Below, piece after piece: positions 27,610 through 37,458 of a stretch of DNA of 64,000 nt. The notes under the pieces are model-generated. The model made no database searches and was not told the DNA's origin. It saw nothing but the letters and a program-made list of their open reading frames with translations. Source of the DNA: Promethearchaeota archaeon (lineage in GTDB: Archaea > Asgardarchaeota > Lokiarchaeia > Sigyniarchaeales > SOKP01). The stretch is from assembly GCA_016839705.1 (NCBI GenBank), contig JAEOTR010000016.1, forward strand, positions 62,001 to 126,000, given 5' to 3'. How positions within the stretch are numbered: the first letter of the stretch is position 1; the number at the start of each line of letters is the position of its first letter. The position numbers were made by a program, and so were the translations under genes.

Positions 27610-28818
27610 TCATCTTAAACAACAATCTTTGTACTTGCTTCCGCTTCCACATGGGCAGAGTGCATTACGACTAATTTTTTTTACTTTAATTTGAAATGAT
27701 GAATTCAAATCGTTATTCTTTTTAATTTGATCTGCTAATATTTTAAATCGAGGTAGAGTATTAACATAAAATTTCTTCCATCCTTTACATAATGTACTTA
27801 AGGTTCTTGAAGAGTTTAAAATATTATATCGATGCTTTTGGCAGTCTCCATGACAAAAAGAAATAAATGGACAATTGTTACACCTACTATTGAATTCTGC
27901 TTTTTGATTACCAAAAGTGTGATAAGTTGCCGAATCTAAGAAATCATTCCAAGTATGTGTTTTTACATTACCTAACAAAAGGTCTTTACGAACAAAAAAA
28001 TCACATGGATAAACACCGCCATCATATTCTACCACGAAATATTGACAGCAATTATTACTCATATAGCAAACGCTATACGTTCCTGATACTAAGTAATTTA
28101 AAATCGAGTCAAATAGTCGAATAGAGACCTTATTGATATCTTCTTTTATCCATTGCTCAAATAAATCGCATAGAAAATCCCCCCAATCTTCTCCCGTTAT
28201 TGAAAATGGTTTGAGTTTACCTCGATCATCATATTCAACACAGGGGATATATTGGTGATAGAAAAAACCCTGATCTTTTAAATAGTGGTAAATCTCACTA
28301 GCTCTCCTTACCGTTTTATCATTAACTAAACTAAGGATATTAAATTCAACATTATGTTTTCTTAAGTGATTTATTCCGCGTAATACTTGGGAATGAGTTG
28401 GTTTAAGACTGATTGTTTTTCTATAAAAGTCGTGGAGATATTCCGGTCCATCAAGGCTTACACCAAGAAGAAACTTGTATTCTGCAAAAAATTTTGCTAT
28501 GTCATTGGTGATAAGAGTTCCATTTGTTTGCAATCCATTACTTATAACTGCATTAGGAGGTGCATATCTTGCCTGTAGTTCTACAACTTTTTTAAAGAAC
28601 TTCAGTCCCATCATGGTTGGTTCGCCACCCTGCCACCCAAAAGCATAGTTATTGTTTTGATCAGTCTGCATATAACCAGCTATCATACTTTCTAATATAT
28701 CTTCTGACATTCTTGGGTGATCTTTCCCAATTTCAAGGTGATCAATATAGAAACAATAATGACATCTAAGATTACAATCAGCAGAAGCAGGTTTGATCAG
28801 TAATGAGAATGGTTTCAT
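27610..28818 (-). CDS. Anaerobic sulfatase-maturating enzyme (radical SAM/SPASM) with SEC-C tail
   Basis: A 402-residue radical SAM enzyme that converts the active-site Cys (or Ser) of a sulfatase into formylglycine without oxygen. The 4Fe-4S CxxxCxxC is Cys 15, 19 and 22 (CNLRCHYCFY), and the SPASM auxiliary-cluster cysteines are in CNNCPFISFCHGDCQKHR. A C-terminal SEC-C zinc motif (CPCGSGSKYKDCC) is added. It lies 31 bases downstream of a sulfatase gene with the matching Cys motif, so the operon is self-sufficient for maturation. Confidence 0.93.
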   Translation of the reverse strand: MKPFSLLIKPASADCNLRCHYCFYIDHLEIGKDHPRMSEDILESMIAGYMQTDQNNNYAFGWQGGEPTMMGLKFFKKVVELQARYAPPNAVISNGLQTNGTLITNDIAKFFAEYKFLLGVSLDGPEYLHDFYRKTISLKPTHSQVLRGINHLRKHNVEFNILSLVNDKTVRRASEIYHYLKDQGFFYHQYIPCVEYDDRGKLKPFSITGEDWGDFLCDLFEQWIKEDINKVSIRLFDSILNYLVSGTYSVCYMSNNCCQYFVVEYDGGVYPCDFFVRKDLLLGNVKTHTWNDFLDSATYHTFGNQKAEFNSRCNNCPFISFCHGDCQKHRYNILNSSRTLSTLCKGWKKFYVNTLPRFKILADQIKKNNDLNSSFQIKVKKISRNALCPCGSGSKYKDCCLR

Positions 28819-28849
28819 ATTTTTTATTTTATACGACTTCAGTTTTGAT

Positions 28850-30625
28850 TTATTTTCCCTTAGTTTTAACCAATTTAGTCATGTTTCTAATTAGTGGGAT
28901 ATAGTTTTTAGGAAGAATTTTTTCAAACATTTGTACTAGTAAATCTTCGTCGATTTCAAGGGTACCATTCTTTTTAATCTCTTGTTCTATTTGTAAACTA
29001 GTTTTTTTTTGGAACTGAGAGGGAACATATCCCACAATAAGAGAATACATGCTCTTTCCTTTTTTATTCCATACTATTTCAGTATCCCCAATCTTATCCT
29101 TCATTCCTGAGCGATTTTCAATTAAATCTAAATGATCTTTTGTAATTTCACCATCATAAGGAATTCCAAGGCGCTCGAATTGCTCAACTGGAGAATCATT
29201 TTCCTTCATTTCTTGGGCCAATGCCTTGATCATCCTTTTCTCGATTTCAACATTAATTAGTGGATTTTCTTGGTGTGGATCATCTTGAAGATCAAAAAGT
29301 AAACTGCCAAAAATGTAAGGATTTAGATATCTAAGTCTTGTTTCCGTTCTCATGGGTTTAATTCCCTTCGTAAAACTAAAGGGATCTGCTAATTCGATTG
29401 TTTTCAACTCATTTATTGAAAAAAATCCACGCATATGGGTGGGTAAAAGCGTATAATCATAAAGTGGTTTATTTAAAAGATTTGTAGGCCCTCTCATGTA
29501 AACGTATCGTCCATCTGTAATGTTTACATGAGCTCCATGGGTCCCAAATAATGCAAATTCCCGTATTTTTGCATCTGAAGCAATAGTTTCTTTTAAAACT
29601 TTACCCTGCATACTTTTTGTGCGTTTTATCTCAAAAAACTCAAGAATTGTAGGTACAATATCCGTAGTTTGTACAAGAGCTTCTCTTCTTTCATTTTTCT
29701 TACCTGATCTTGGATCCCATATAAATAAAGGTATTTGAGCGATTTCATTATATATAGGTTGCACTCCTTTCGCCCACCAATCTTTTTCCCCCAAGAGAAA
29801 ACCGTGATCCGTAGTAACAATTAGCATTGTATCTTTCCACATATCTCTTTCATCCATAAGGTCAAGAATCTTGCCAAGATAAGTATCACACATACTGATA
29901 GAAGCAGCATATTCTTTTCTAACATGTTGTACTTGCTCTTCAGTTTCAGTTACTATCCCATAATTTGGCCAATCGAAATGTGGACCGTTATATTCATGTT
30001 TATAGATATTTTTATATTTCTGTTGTGTAAAGAAAGGTTCATGGGGATCGAATGTTTCGATATGTAGAAACCAATTATTCTCCAGATAGTTTTTTTCAAT
30101 GAACTCCATGGCAAGTTTAAAAGTTACTGCCTGAGGCTGATCTTCCTCTCTTTGCATATATTTTCGATTTACCCAATCTTGACGCCAATGAGGCCAATTC
30201 TCTCGCATATTAGGGACGGTTTCAGGGATGTCAGGGTCTTTTACTTCTCCTTTCCAAGGATCACCTTCATGTCCTCGAATAATTTCCCATGAATTGTATC
30301 TATTATGGTACGTAGCACCTCCATCTTCCCAATAATGATAATGATCGCTTACAAGATGGGAGTATACATTATTTTTCTTTAATATTTCTGGCATTGAATC
30401 ATCAAACGGTTCTAATGGTCCCCAACTTCTATGTAAAAAGTTATGTCTTCCTGTATGAAGTTCTCTTCTAGCAGGGATACACATTAAACTCCCAGAATAA
30501 CAATTGTCAAAAATTACCGTTTTTTCTGCTAGTCTTTTAAAATTTGGTGTATGTACCCAATTATTCCCATAGGGAAGTAAAAAATGTTTATTTAGAGTAT
30601 CAAAAAGAATAAAGATTATTTTCAT
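28850..30625 (-). CDS. Cys-type sulfatase
   Basis: A 591-residue type I sulfatase. The metal-binding start FILFDTLNKHFL is followed by the formylglycine motif CIPAR at residues 49-53 (Cys-type), with RRELHTGR after it. The later VTTDHGFLLGEKDWW motif supplies further metal and sulfate ligands. It would remove sulfate esters from sugars or other organics. There is no signal peptide, so it should act inside the cell. The downstream anSME gene supplies maturation. Neighbouring glycosidases suggest a sulfated polysaccharide source; the substrate itself cannot be seen. Confidence 0.93.
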   Translation of the reverse strand: MKIIFILFDTLNKHFLLPYGNNWVHTPNFKRLAEKTVIFDNCYSGSLMCIPARRELHTGRHNFLHRSWGPLEPFDDSMPEILKKNNVYSHLVSDHYHYWEDGGATYHNRYNSWEIIRGHEGDPWKGEVKDPDIPETVPNMRENWPHWRQDWVNRKYMQREEDQPQAVTFKLAMEFIEKNYLENNWFLHIETFDPHEPFFTQQKYKNIYKHEYNGPHFDWPNYGIVTETEEQVQHVRKEYAASISMCDTYLGKILDLMDERDMWKDTMLIVTTDHGFLLGEKDWWAKGVQPIYNEIAQIPLFIWDPRSGKKNERREALVQTTDIVPTILEFFEIKRTKSMQGKVLKETIASDAKIREFALFGTHGAHVNITDGRYVYMRGPTNLLNKPLYDYTLLPTHMRGFFSINELKTIELADPFSFTKGIKPMRTETRLRYLNPYIFGSLLFDLQDDPHQENPLINVEIEKRMIKALAQEMKENDSPVEQFERLGIPYDGEITKDHLDLIENRSGMKDKIGDTEIVWNKKGKSMYSLIVGYVPSQFQKKTSLQIEQEIKKNGTLEIDEDLLVQMFEKILPKNYIPLIRNMTKLVKTKGK

Positions 30626-30877
30626 ATTATTCTCCTAATAAAATTTGTAATCTAAATTGTTTAATTTATTTTAGTCTAATTGTTTACCATATATATAATT
30701 TGAATTAATGAAAATTTTTTCAATTTCCCTTTTCATGGTATTTCATAAAAATTTGTAAAATATTATCAATTAAAGATTGAATATTTTTTGATTTTTGAAA
30801 ATTTAGAAGTTTGACTCAAATTTTACTAATTATGTAGGATGACAAATTTCATTAATTAAATTAATTTATAGTTCTCA

Positions 30878-32545
30878 ATGTCAGCAAACCAAGATGAATT
30901 TAATTCAAGAAAGATTTATGAAAGAGCCTTGTATTATGGATGTGGTTATTCTTCTGATGACCTAAAGAAGCCTAAAATCGCTATAGTTAATTCATGGAAC
31001 GAAATTAACCCCGGGCATATCCACTTACGGAAGTTAGCTGAATTTGTTAAGCAAGGTGTTAAAGAGGCCGGTGGTACGCCTATGGAATTTAATACAATTG
31101 CTTCTTGCGATGGGATTGCGAATTCTGGGGATAATTCAAGATATATTCTACCTACTCGTGAGATCATCGCTGCATCTGTTGAATGCACTATTAAAGCGTA
31201 TAATTTTGATGGGATGGTAATGATTTGTACCTGTGATAAAATTATTCCTGGAATGCTATTAGCAGCAGCTAGATGCGATATTCCAACAATTTTTTTAACT
31301 GGGGGAATAATGCTTCCTAAAACTTTTCAAGAGGGACGACTTAAAGGAAAAACTTTTGTAACTTCTGACGTTAAAGAAGCAATGGGACAATTCAATGCAG
31401 GACTATTATCAGAAGAAGAACTTCTACTGATAGAGTCAGAAACCTGTTGTTCCCCTGGAGCATGTAATATGATGGGCACTGCAAATACCATGGCTTGTAT
31501 TGTTGAAGCGATGGGTCTTTCTTTGCCTGATTGTGCAACCTTAAGTGCTGTGAGCAAAGAACGCGAGATATTATGCATGAATACTGGCAAGAGAATAATA
31601 AACCTAGTTAACCAATCAATTAGTGCTCTTGATTTAATCACTCATGATTCTATTGAAAATGGTATAAAGATGGCTTTATCATTTGGGGGTTCTACTAACA
31701 TGATACTCCATATGTGCGCGTTATCGCATGAAATAGGTGGGAAATTGACCCATTTTGATTTTGATCGAATGAGTAAATCAGTACCGCTATTAGTAAAACT
31801 CAAACCTTCTTCGGAATATAATCTTACGGATTTTCATGAGGCTGGAAGTGTAAAAGTATTGCTGAAAAAATTATCAAAAATATTGAATTTATCAACTAGA
31901 TCTATTATGGGAGTAAGTTTGAAAGAATATCTTGATAATATTGATTTTGAAGATTACCAAATTATACGAAACTTTGAAGATCCAATTACTAGGCAGGGAG
32001 CAATTGCTGTATTAAAAGGATCTTTAGCACCAGAGGGTGCTATTGTGAAACAAAGCGCAATTAATCCCGCAATGAGATATCATAAGGGAAAAGCTAAAGT
32101 CTTTGAATGTGAAGAAGATTTAAAAGAAGCGATATTGTCAAATACTATAGATGAGGGTAATGTATTAGTTGTTCGTTATGAAGGTCCAAAAGGGTCTCCT
32201 GGAATGAGAGAGATGTCGATACCTGCTGCTATTTTAATGGGTATGGGATTAGGGGACTCTGTTGCTATAATTACAGACGGTCGTTATTCTGGTGCTACAA
32301 GAGGCCCCTTTATAGGACATGTATGTCCTGAGGCAATAGAAGGGGGTCCAATAGCAATTGTTAATGATGGTGATGTTATAGAGATAGATATTGATAACCG
32401 ACAACTGAATTTGCTTATTCCTGAACAGGAAATAAATTTAAGATTAGAAAATTGGATAAAACCAGAACCTAAAATTACAACAGGTTATTTAAATATTTAT
32501 AGGAAGGTTGTTAGTTCTGCTAAACTAGGAGCAATAGTTAAATAA
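30878..32545 (+). CDS. ilvD: IlvD/Edd-family dihydroxy-acid dehydratase
   Basis: A 555-residue iron-sulfur dehydratase. The cluster cysteines are in [17 protein letters not shown] and [14 protein letters not shown], and the C-terminal [19 protein letters not shown] with GHVCPEA is the family signature. IlvD makes the 2-oxoacids of valine and isoleucine; related enzymes dehydrate sugar acids such as gluconate or xylonate. The length and overall pattern favour IlvD, but the surrounding sugar genes leave the sugar-acid option open. No strong Shine-Dalgarno precedes the ATG. Confidence 0.88.
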   Translation: MSANQDEFNSRKIYERALYYGCGYSSDDLKKPKIAIVNSWNEINPGHIHLRKLAEFVKQGVKEAGGTPMEFNTIASCDGIANSGDNSRYILPTREIIAASVECTIKAYNFDGMVMICTCDKIIPGMLLAAARCDIPTIFLTGGIMLPKTFQEGRLKGKTFVTSDVKEAMGQFNAGLLSEEELLLIESETCCSPGACNMMGTANTMACIVEAMGLSLPDCATLSAVSKEREILCMNTGKRIINLVNQSISALDLITHDSIENGIKMALSFGGSTNMILHMCALSHEIGGKLTHFDFDRMSKSVPLLVKLKPSSEYNLTDFHEAGSVKVLLKKLSKILNLSTRSIMGVSLKEYLDNIDFEDYQIIRNFEDPITRQGAIAVLKGSLAPEGAIVKQSAINPAMRYHKGKAKVFECEEDLKEAILSNTIDEGNVLVVRYEGPKGSPGMREMSIPAAILMGMGLGDSVAIITDGRYSGATRGPFIGHVCPEAIEGGPIAIVNDGDVIEIDIDNRQLNLLIPEQEINLRLENWIKPEPKITTGYLNIYRKVVSSAKLGAIVK

Positions 32546-32565
32546 TTAGTATTATCCAGATTAAA

Positions 32566-32685
32566 ATGATTAACGAAAAACACATTTATAAGAGCTTAAA
32601 AAAATTTTCTTTTCCTAGGCAATCAGGAATGGAATTTGAAAAAAAAGGTTGTAATTTAGATAACCAAAAAATACGTGTTGATTAA
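32566..32685 (+). CDS. Small open frame before the methyltransferase (39 codons)
   Basis: A 39-codon frame (MINEKHIYKSLKKFSF...) begins 21 bases after ilvD and ends at TAA 32683-32685, just where the methyltransferase frame opens. It is rich in Lys and has no recognisable domain. It may be a short leader peptide, or the true N-terminus of the methyltransferase joined by a -1 shift near the stop. It may also be chance. Confidence 0.25.
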   Translation: MINEKHIYKSLKKFSFPRQSGMEFEKKGCNLDNQKIRVD

Positions 32686-32693
32686 GAATAGAG

Positions 32694-34235
32694 CTGAATA
32701 GAAAGGATTACGGGACAGTTCTCACACCCCCTAAAACCGCAGAATATATTGTATCGAGATTAGGACCATTCAATGAAGAACAAAAGATTTTGGATCCGTG
32801 TGTGGGTCCTGGAATCTTTGTATCTAAATTATTAGAAGCAGGAATTAATAAAAATCAAATTCATACATTTGATGTGAATGTAAATTATAAACCTGAGATG
32901 GAAAAGTTAGGAGTTTCCTTTAAAAAGCAAGATACTCTTCTAACTTTATATCCTGATTCTTATTATGAATATGATATTATTCTAGGAAATCCTCCCTACT
33001 TAAATAAATCAAGCGTATATGTTAAACAAAATAAAAATACATTAAGAAAAATTTATGGAAAGGTAAATGCTCACGAAACTTATTCAATGTTCATATTAAA
33101 TAGTATTTGGAGATTAAAGGAAGGAGGAAAATTGGGTTTTATTACAAGTGACTCATTTTTAACCCTCAGTACTCATCAAAAGCTAAGAAGATTTATTCTA
33201 AATAACTGTGAAATTAATGAAATTCTTCTTGCCCCAAAGGATTTGTTTTCTAATCAAAATGTAAGTACTAGTCCAGTTATCATTATTTTAACGAAATGCA
33301 CTGGTCGAAAGAATAAAAGGATCAGAGAAAAAAATAAAATGAAGATTATCCCTCGAGTTAATAGTGAGGATGATTATCTATCATTGGGAATTGTAAATGA
33401 AATAGAGCAAGAGAAATACAATACTTTCCCATTTAATATATTTTATAATGATGTTGAAGAAGAAGTAATAGAACTGTTTGAAAAATCCCCTAAATTAGAA
33501 GAATACTTAAAAGGATTTATTGGAATGCATACACATAATAATAGAAACTATATTGGGGCAGTTGAGGGAACAGAATTAGCTGAGATCTTTACAAAACGAA
33601 ATAGAAGCATACTAGATCCTGATCAAGAATATAGAATCGTTTCAAGAAAGGATTTAGGGAGTGATCATTGGAAACCTTATTTGAAGAGGGGAGGTGCTGA
33701 ACAATATTACCGGCCAATAATAGAAGCCTTAAACTGGAGAAAAGAATCAAAAGAAGTATATGATATTCCAAAAAACGTCCCTTTTGAAGAAGAAGGATTA
33801 GTGATTAGTGGTGTGAGTTCCAGATTAGCTGCTCGATACATGCCAAGAGGTTGTTATTGGGATTCGAATAAAGCAATTGGTTTTATAATCAAGAATAAAT
33901 CTATTTCTATTCATTATATGTTGGGGTTGCTGAACAGTTCACTATATAACTACTTCGCGAAAGGGATTATTAACAACACTAATAGTATCCAAATTTCAGG
34001 AATTCATGCTTTACCGTTCACTATCCCTAATGAAGAATTAAAAGAAGAAATTGAAATATTAGTTAATAGAATTATACAAGCAAGGAAAAATAACCTAAAA
34101 TTCGATATTATAAAGCAGCAAAAAGTAATCGATGAAAAAATTTTCGACTTCTATGCCAAGAGATTCAGACTTCCCATGAAACTTAAGAAAAAACTTGATG
34201 AGCAGTTTTCGATTTATAAACCTAATAGAGATTAA
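32694..34235 (+). CDS. Adenine-specific DNA methyltransferase (solo), non-ATG start
   Basis: An N6-adenine methyltransferase with N-terminal NRKDYGTVLTPPKTAEYIV, motif I LDPCVGPGIF, catalytic NPPY (about residues 99-102), and a C-terminal TaqI-like target-recognition region ending in INNTNSIQISGIHALPF. The first canonical start, TTG 32790, would cut off the conserved TPP segment and half of motif I. Upstream of it the frame stays open to TGA 32679 but contains only TTA, ATA and CTG as near-start codons; I chose CTG at 32694. No restriction enzyme is adjacent. Confidence 0.83.
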   Translation: MNRKDYGTVLTPPKTAEYIVSRLGPFNEEQKILDPCVGPGIFVSKLLEAGINKNQIHTFDVNVNYKPEMEKLGVSFKKQDTLLTLYPDSYYEYDIILGNPPYLNKSSVYVKQNKNTLRKIYGKVNAHETYSMFILNSIWRLKEGGKLGFITSDSFLTLSTHQKLRRFILNNCEINEILLAPKDLFSNQNVSTSPVIIILTKCTGRKNKRIREKNKMKIIPRVNSEDDYLSLGIVNEIEQEKYNTFPFNIFYNDVEEEVIELFEKSPKLEEYLKGFIGMHTHNNRNYIGAVEGTELAEIFTKRNRSILDPDQEYRIVSRKDLGSDHWKPYLKRGGAEQYYRPIIEALNWRKESKEVYDIPKNVPFEEEGLVISGVSSRLAARYMPRGCYWDSNKAIGFIIKNKSISIHYMLGLLNSSLYNYFAKGIINNTNSIQISGIHALPFTIPNEELKEEIEILVNRIIQARKNNLKFDIIKQQKVIDEKIFDFYAKRFRLPMKLKKKLDEQFSIYKPNRD

Positions 34236-34236
34236 T

Positions 34237-36060
34237 CTATAGCTTTTCTCCTCTTATTTCATTCTCATATTTCTTTCTACGTTCTTTAAGATATTCGGGA
34301 ATAGGAACATCCCACCATCCCATAGCGGGGCTCCCTGTGAATGGAAATTCACGATTCACTAATATTTCAATGACCGATGGTTTTGCTGATTTACTTGCCC
34401 TTTCTAATGCAGGAATAATCTCTTCCTTCTTAGAGATCCTTTCAGCATAACACCCAAATGCTTCCCCAATTTCTGCGAAATTAGGTGAATAGCTTTTTCC
34501 ATTTTTAGTTGTAAATGCTGTACCATATGCTCTATCTTCTCCATATGCTGATTGTTGCAAATCTTTAATTGCAATCCATCCATGATTATTAAGCACTAAA
34601 AAGAAAATATTTGTCATATCTAATTGAACAGCTACTGACAGTTCTGAAATTGTCATCATAAAGTCCCCGTCTCCTATAAGGGCCACAACCTGTCGATTTG
34701 GTTTACCAATATCAATTGAACCTAATTTAGCACCGATCGCTGCGGGAAGGCTGTAGCCCATTGTTGAAAATCCTCCAGCAGTAATACAAGTTTTTGGTTC
34801 ATAAAATTCGAGTTCTTGGATCATTTGAGCTTGTACATTTCCAGAGCTAGTCACAATTACAGCATCTCTTTCGAAAAATTTCCTTATTTCCCGAAGTACT
34901 GAAGAAATCATAACTGGGCTTTTTTCCTCATCTATATACTCATTTAAGAATTTAATCCAATTTTTCTTTTCCACCTGTATCTCCTTGAAATAATCTGTAT
35001 TTCTATAATCTTTTGAAAATCTCTCTTTGGCTAAAATATCAAGAATCTGCCTTAAACAGGATTTTGCATCACTAACAATTCCTATGCTAACTGGATAATT
35101 TTTGCCAATTTCATGAGGATCTATATCAATTTGAATCAATTTCGTAGGAGGAATTGAAAAACTTACCCCCTCTTTGTATGAACTTGCAGTTTCATCAGCA
35201 AAACGACACCCCACTGAAATTATCACATCAGCTGTAGAAGTAACTTTTAAACCGATAGATGTTCCTTTACTTCCAGTACTCCAGGCAAATAAGGGGTGAT
35301 CATTTGGGAAAGCATCTTTTGCCATCATCGTAACTACTACTGCAGCCCCAATTTTTTCTGCTAATTCTTTAACTTCTTCAAAAGCCTCAGCGGAGACTAT
35401 ACCACCTCCTAACAATAAAACCGGTCTTTTTGAACCCTTTATTATTTTCACAGCTTTCTGAATGAGTGCAGGGTCGCCTAGAACTCGTCCATTGGATCTT
35501 CTCTCAAGCGGTTCAGGAATTTCGACATCACTTGCAACTGCTTGTACATCCATAGGGAGGTCAATTACAACTGGACCATTTCTACCTGTTATCATCTGGT
35601 TAAAAGCTCTTTGTAAAATTGTAGGTAACTGTGCGATTGAACTAACTTGCCATACACGCTTACTTATAGGTTCCAATATTCGATACATATCAGAATCTCG
35701 TCTTCGTTCAATTTCTTGAAGTACACCCTGTCCTCTCATATGGACATGAGTATCTCCTGTTAAGACTAAAACCGGCATACTATCAACATATGCATCCGCA
35801 ACACCAATAGCTGTATTAATCGCACCAGGTCCAATAGATGTAAATACACATAAAGGCTGTTTAGTTATTCTATAGTAACCTATTGCCATGTGAACAGCAC
35901 TCATTTCCTGTTTGGGTTGAATTAAGGTGATCTTATCTTGATTTTTGTAAAATGCATCAGTTAAAGCTAAATTGCCGTGCCCTGGGATTCCTAAAACATA
36001 TTTGACACCTTCTTTAATAAGATACTTAGCAATTATCTCGCCACCAGTATAATTCATCAT
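34237..36060 (-). CDS. Thiamine diphosphate-dependent enzyme, acetolactate synthase-like
   Basis: A 607-residue TPP enzyme with the three-domain layout of acetolactate synthase. GGEIIAKYLIKEGVKYVLGIPG opens the Pyr domain, Glu in KQEMSAVHMAIGYYR is the expected cofactor-activating residue, and GDGDFMMTISELS...NNHGW is the TPP/metal site near residue 450. The C-terminus (MGWWDVPIPEYLKERRKKYE) recalls IolD-like diketone hydrolases as much as IlvB. No small regulatory subunit gene is adjacent. With ilvD nearby a branched-chain role is plausible, and an inositol or sugar role is the alternative. The Shine-Dalgarno GGAG precedes ATG 36060. Confidence 0.8.
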   Translation of the reverse strand: MMNYTGGEIIAKYLIKEGVKYVLGIPGHGNLALTDAFYKNQDKITLIQPKQEMSAVHMAIGYYRITKQPLCVFTSIGPGAINTAIGVADAYVDSMPVLVLTGDTHVHMRGQGVLQEIERRRDSDMYRILEPISKRVWQVSSIAQLPTILQRAFNQMITGRNGPVVIDLPMDVQAVASDVEIPEPLERRSNGRVLGDPALIQKAVKIIKGSKRPVLLLGGGIVSAEAFEEVKELAEKIGAAVVVTMMAKDAFPNDHPLFAWSTGSKGTSIGLKVTSTADVIISVGCRFADETASSYKEGVSFSIPPTKLIQIDIDPHEIGKNYPVSIGIVSDAKSCLRQILDILAKERFSKDYRNTDYFKEIQVEKKNWIKFLNEYIDEEKSPVMISSVLREIRKFFERDAVIVTSSGNVQAQMIQELEFYEPKTCITAGGFSTMGYSLPAAIGAKLGSIDIGKPNRQVVALIGDGDFMMTISELSVAVQLDMTNIFFLVLNNHGWIAIKDLQQSAYGEDRAYGTAFTTKNGKSYSPNFAEIGEAFGCYAERISKKEEIIPALERASKSAKPSVIEILVNREFPFTGSPAMGWWDVPIPEYLKERRKKYENEIRGEKL

Positions 36061-36242
36061 AATTGTACTCCTAATTTTTATTTAGTTTAACATATAAAAT
36101 TTTTAATTGAAAGTTAAATAAGATTTTAATTATATTGAAACTCTAAAAGGAATTAGTCTTAAGTTTCCATATATTATTTTAATAATAATATGTAATACAT
36201 TAATACTAAAAAATGTATAAAAACAAAATAAAATGATTTTCT

Positions 36243-37277
36243 ATGGTTATTGAAACGGATATAACTAAAATGTTTGGAATCAAACATCCTATAATTGGAG
36301 CTCCCATGGGCCCTTTTTATACAACAGATTTAACAATTGCGGTCTCAGAAGCTGGCGGCTTAGGAGTACTAAGCCATACCAACTTATTTGGAGGAAGCCC
36401 AATTGAGGAAATGAAAAAAAACATGCTATATGTGGTAGAACATACTGACAAACCATTTGGATTTAATGTTAGGACCGCACGTATGCAACCAGACGCTCCT
36501 TCACTTTGTAGAAAAATTCCACAATTCATAATGAATAATCCTAAAATTAAGGAACAATGCAGGTATGTAATCACAAGTGCAGGTTCCCCTAAAATGATGA
36601 AAACAAAAAGTTTTCAAAAGCTAAAAGAAAGTGGGTCAGAGATAAAACATTTTCATGTCGCCCCAGCATTATGGCTCGCAGATAAATGCATTGCAGCGGA
36701 AGTTGATGGTATGGTAGTAACGGGAGGCGAAGGTGGAGGACATCAATCATATGAAAAAGTAAGTACATTAGTTTTACTTCAACAGGTCGCAGAAAAATAT
36801 CCAGATTTGCCTATAATTGCGTGTGGGGGTTTTGCGACAGGTATGGGACTAGCAGCAGCTTTAGCTATGGGTGCTGGTGCAGTAGCAATGGGTTCAAGAT
36901 TCATTGCATCAAAAGAAAGCGAATTTCACGAAAATTATAAAAATGTTGTCCCCTCTGCTAAAGCTCAAGATACTATTCTAGTAACTGGATTTTTTGGACC
37001 TATTAGATTATGGAAAAATAAATACGCTTTATCCCATGATCTTGTTGCCACTAAAGAAGAAAAAATCGCAATAGAAACTGCACTGACTGCCGAAGAAATG
37101 ATGGACCAATTAAAAAAAGGTGAACTTGCTTATCAAGGAAATATTGAAGATGGGAGTATTCTTTTAGGTCAAAGTATTGGAATTATAAATTCAATTGAAA
37201 GTGTAAAAGATATTATCAATTCAATTGTCTCTGATGCAGAGAAATCCTTAAAAAGTGCCTATACGCAAATTAAATAG
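36243..37277 (+). CDS. Nitronate monooxygenase-family flavoprotein
   Basis: A 344-residue FMN-dependent TIM barrel of the nitronate monooxygenase (2-nitropropane dioxygenase)/FabK-like family. KHPIIGAPMGPFYTTDLTIAVSEAGGLG is the N-terminal signature, TGGEGGGHQSYE the flavin-phosphate region with catalytic His, and IIACGGFATGMGLAAALAMGAGAVAMGSRF the second half. Family members oxidise alkyl nitronates or reduce other substrates; the role here is unknown. It is divergent from the TPP enzyme. Confidence 0.85.
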   Translation: MVIETDITKMFGIKHPIIGAPMGPFYTTDLTIAVSEAGGLGVLSHTNLFGGSPIEEMKKNMLYVVEHTDKPFGFNVRTARMQPDAPSLCRKIPQFIMNNPKIKEQCRYVITSAGSPKMMKTKSFQKLKESGSEIKHFHVAPALWLADKCIAAEVDGMVVTGGEGGGHQSYEKVSTLVLLQQVAEKYPDLPIIACGGFATGMGLAAALAMGAGAVAMGSRFIASKESEFHENYKNVVPSAKAQDTILVTGFFGPIRLWKNKYALSHDLVATKEEKIAIETALTAEEMMDQLKKGELAYQGNIEDGSILLGQSIGIINSIESVKDIINSIVSDAEKSLKSAYTQIK

Positions 37278-37458
37278 TTAAATTTTTAATAATATATCAC
37301 TAAGTAAGCAGTTTTTTTGAATTTTGTTTTTTTTTCTCTTTAATCATTGTTAGAAAAAAAGTTTGAAAATTTCTATGCCCTTTCGATTTATAAATCAAAA
37401 TTCAAGAGATAGAATTAAAAACGATTAGAAAAATTAGTGCAAATCTACTTAGAGATAA

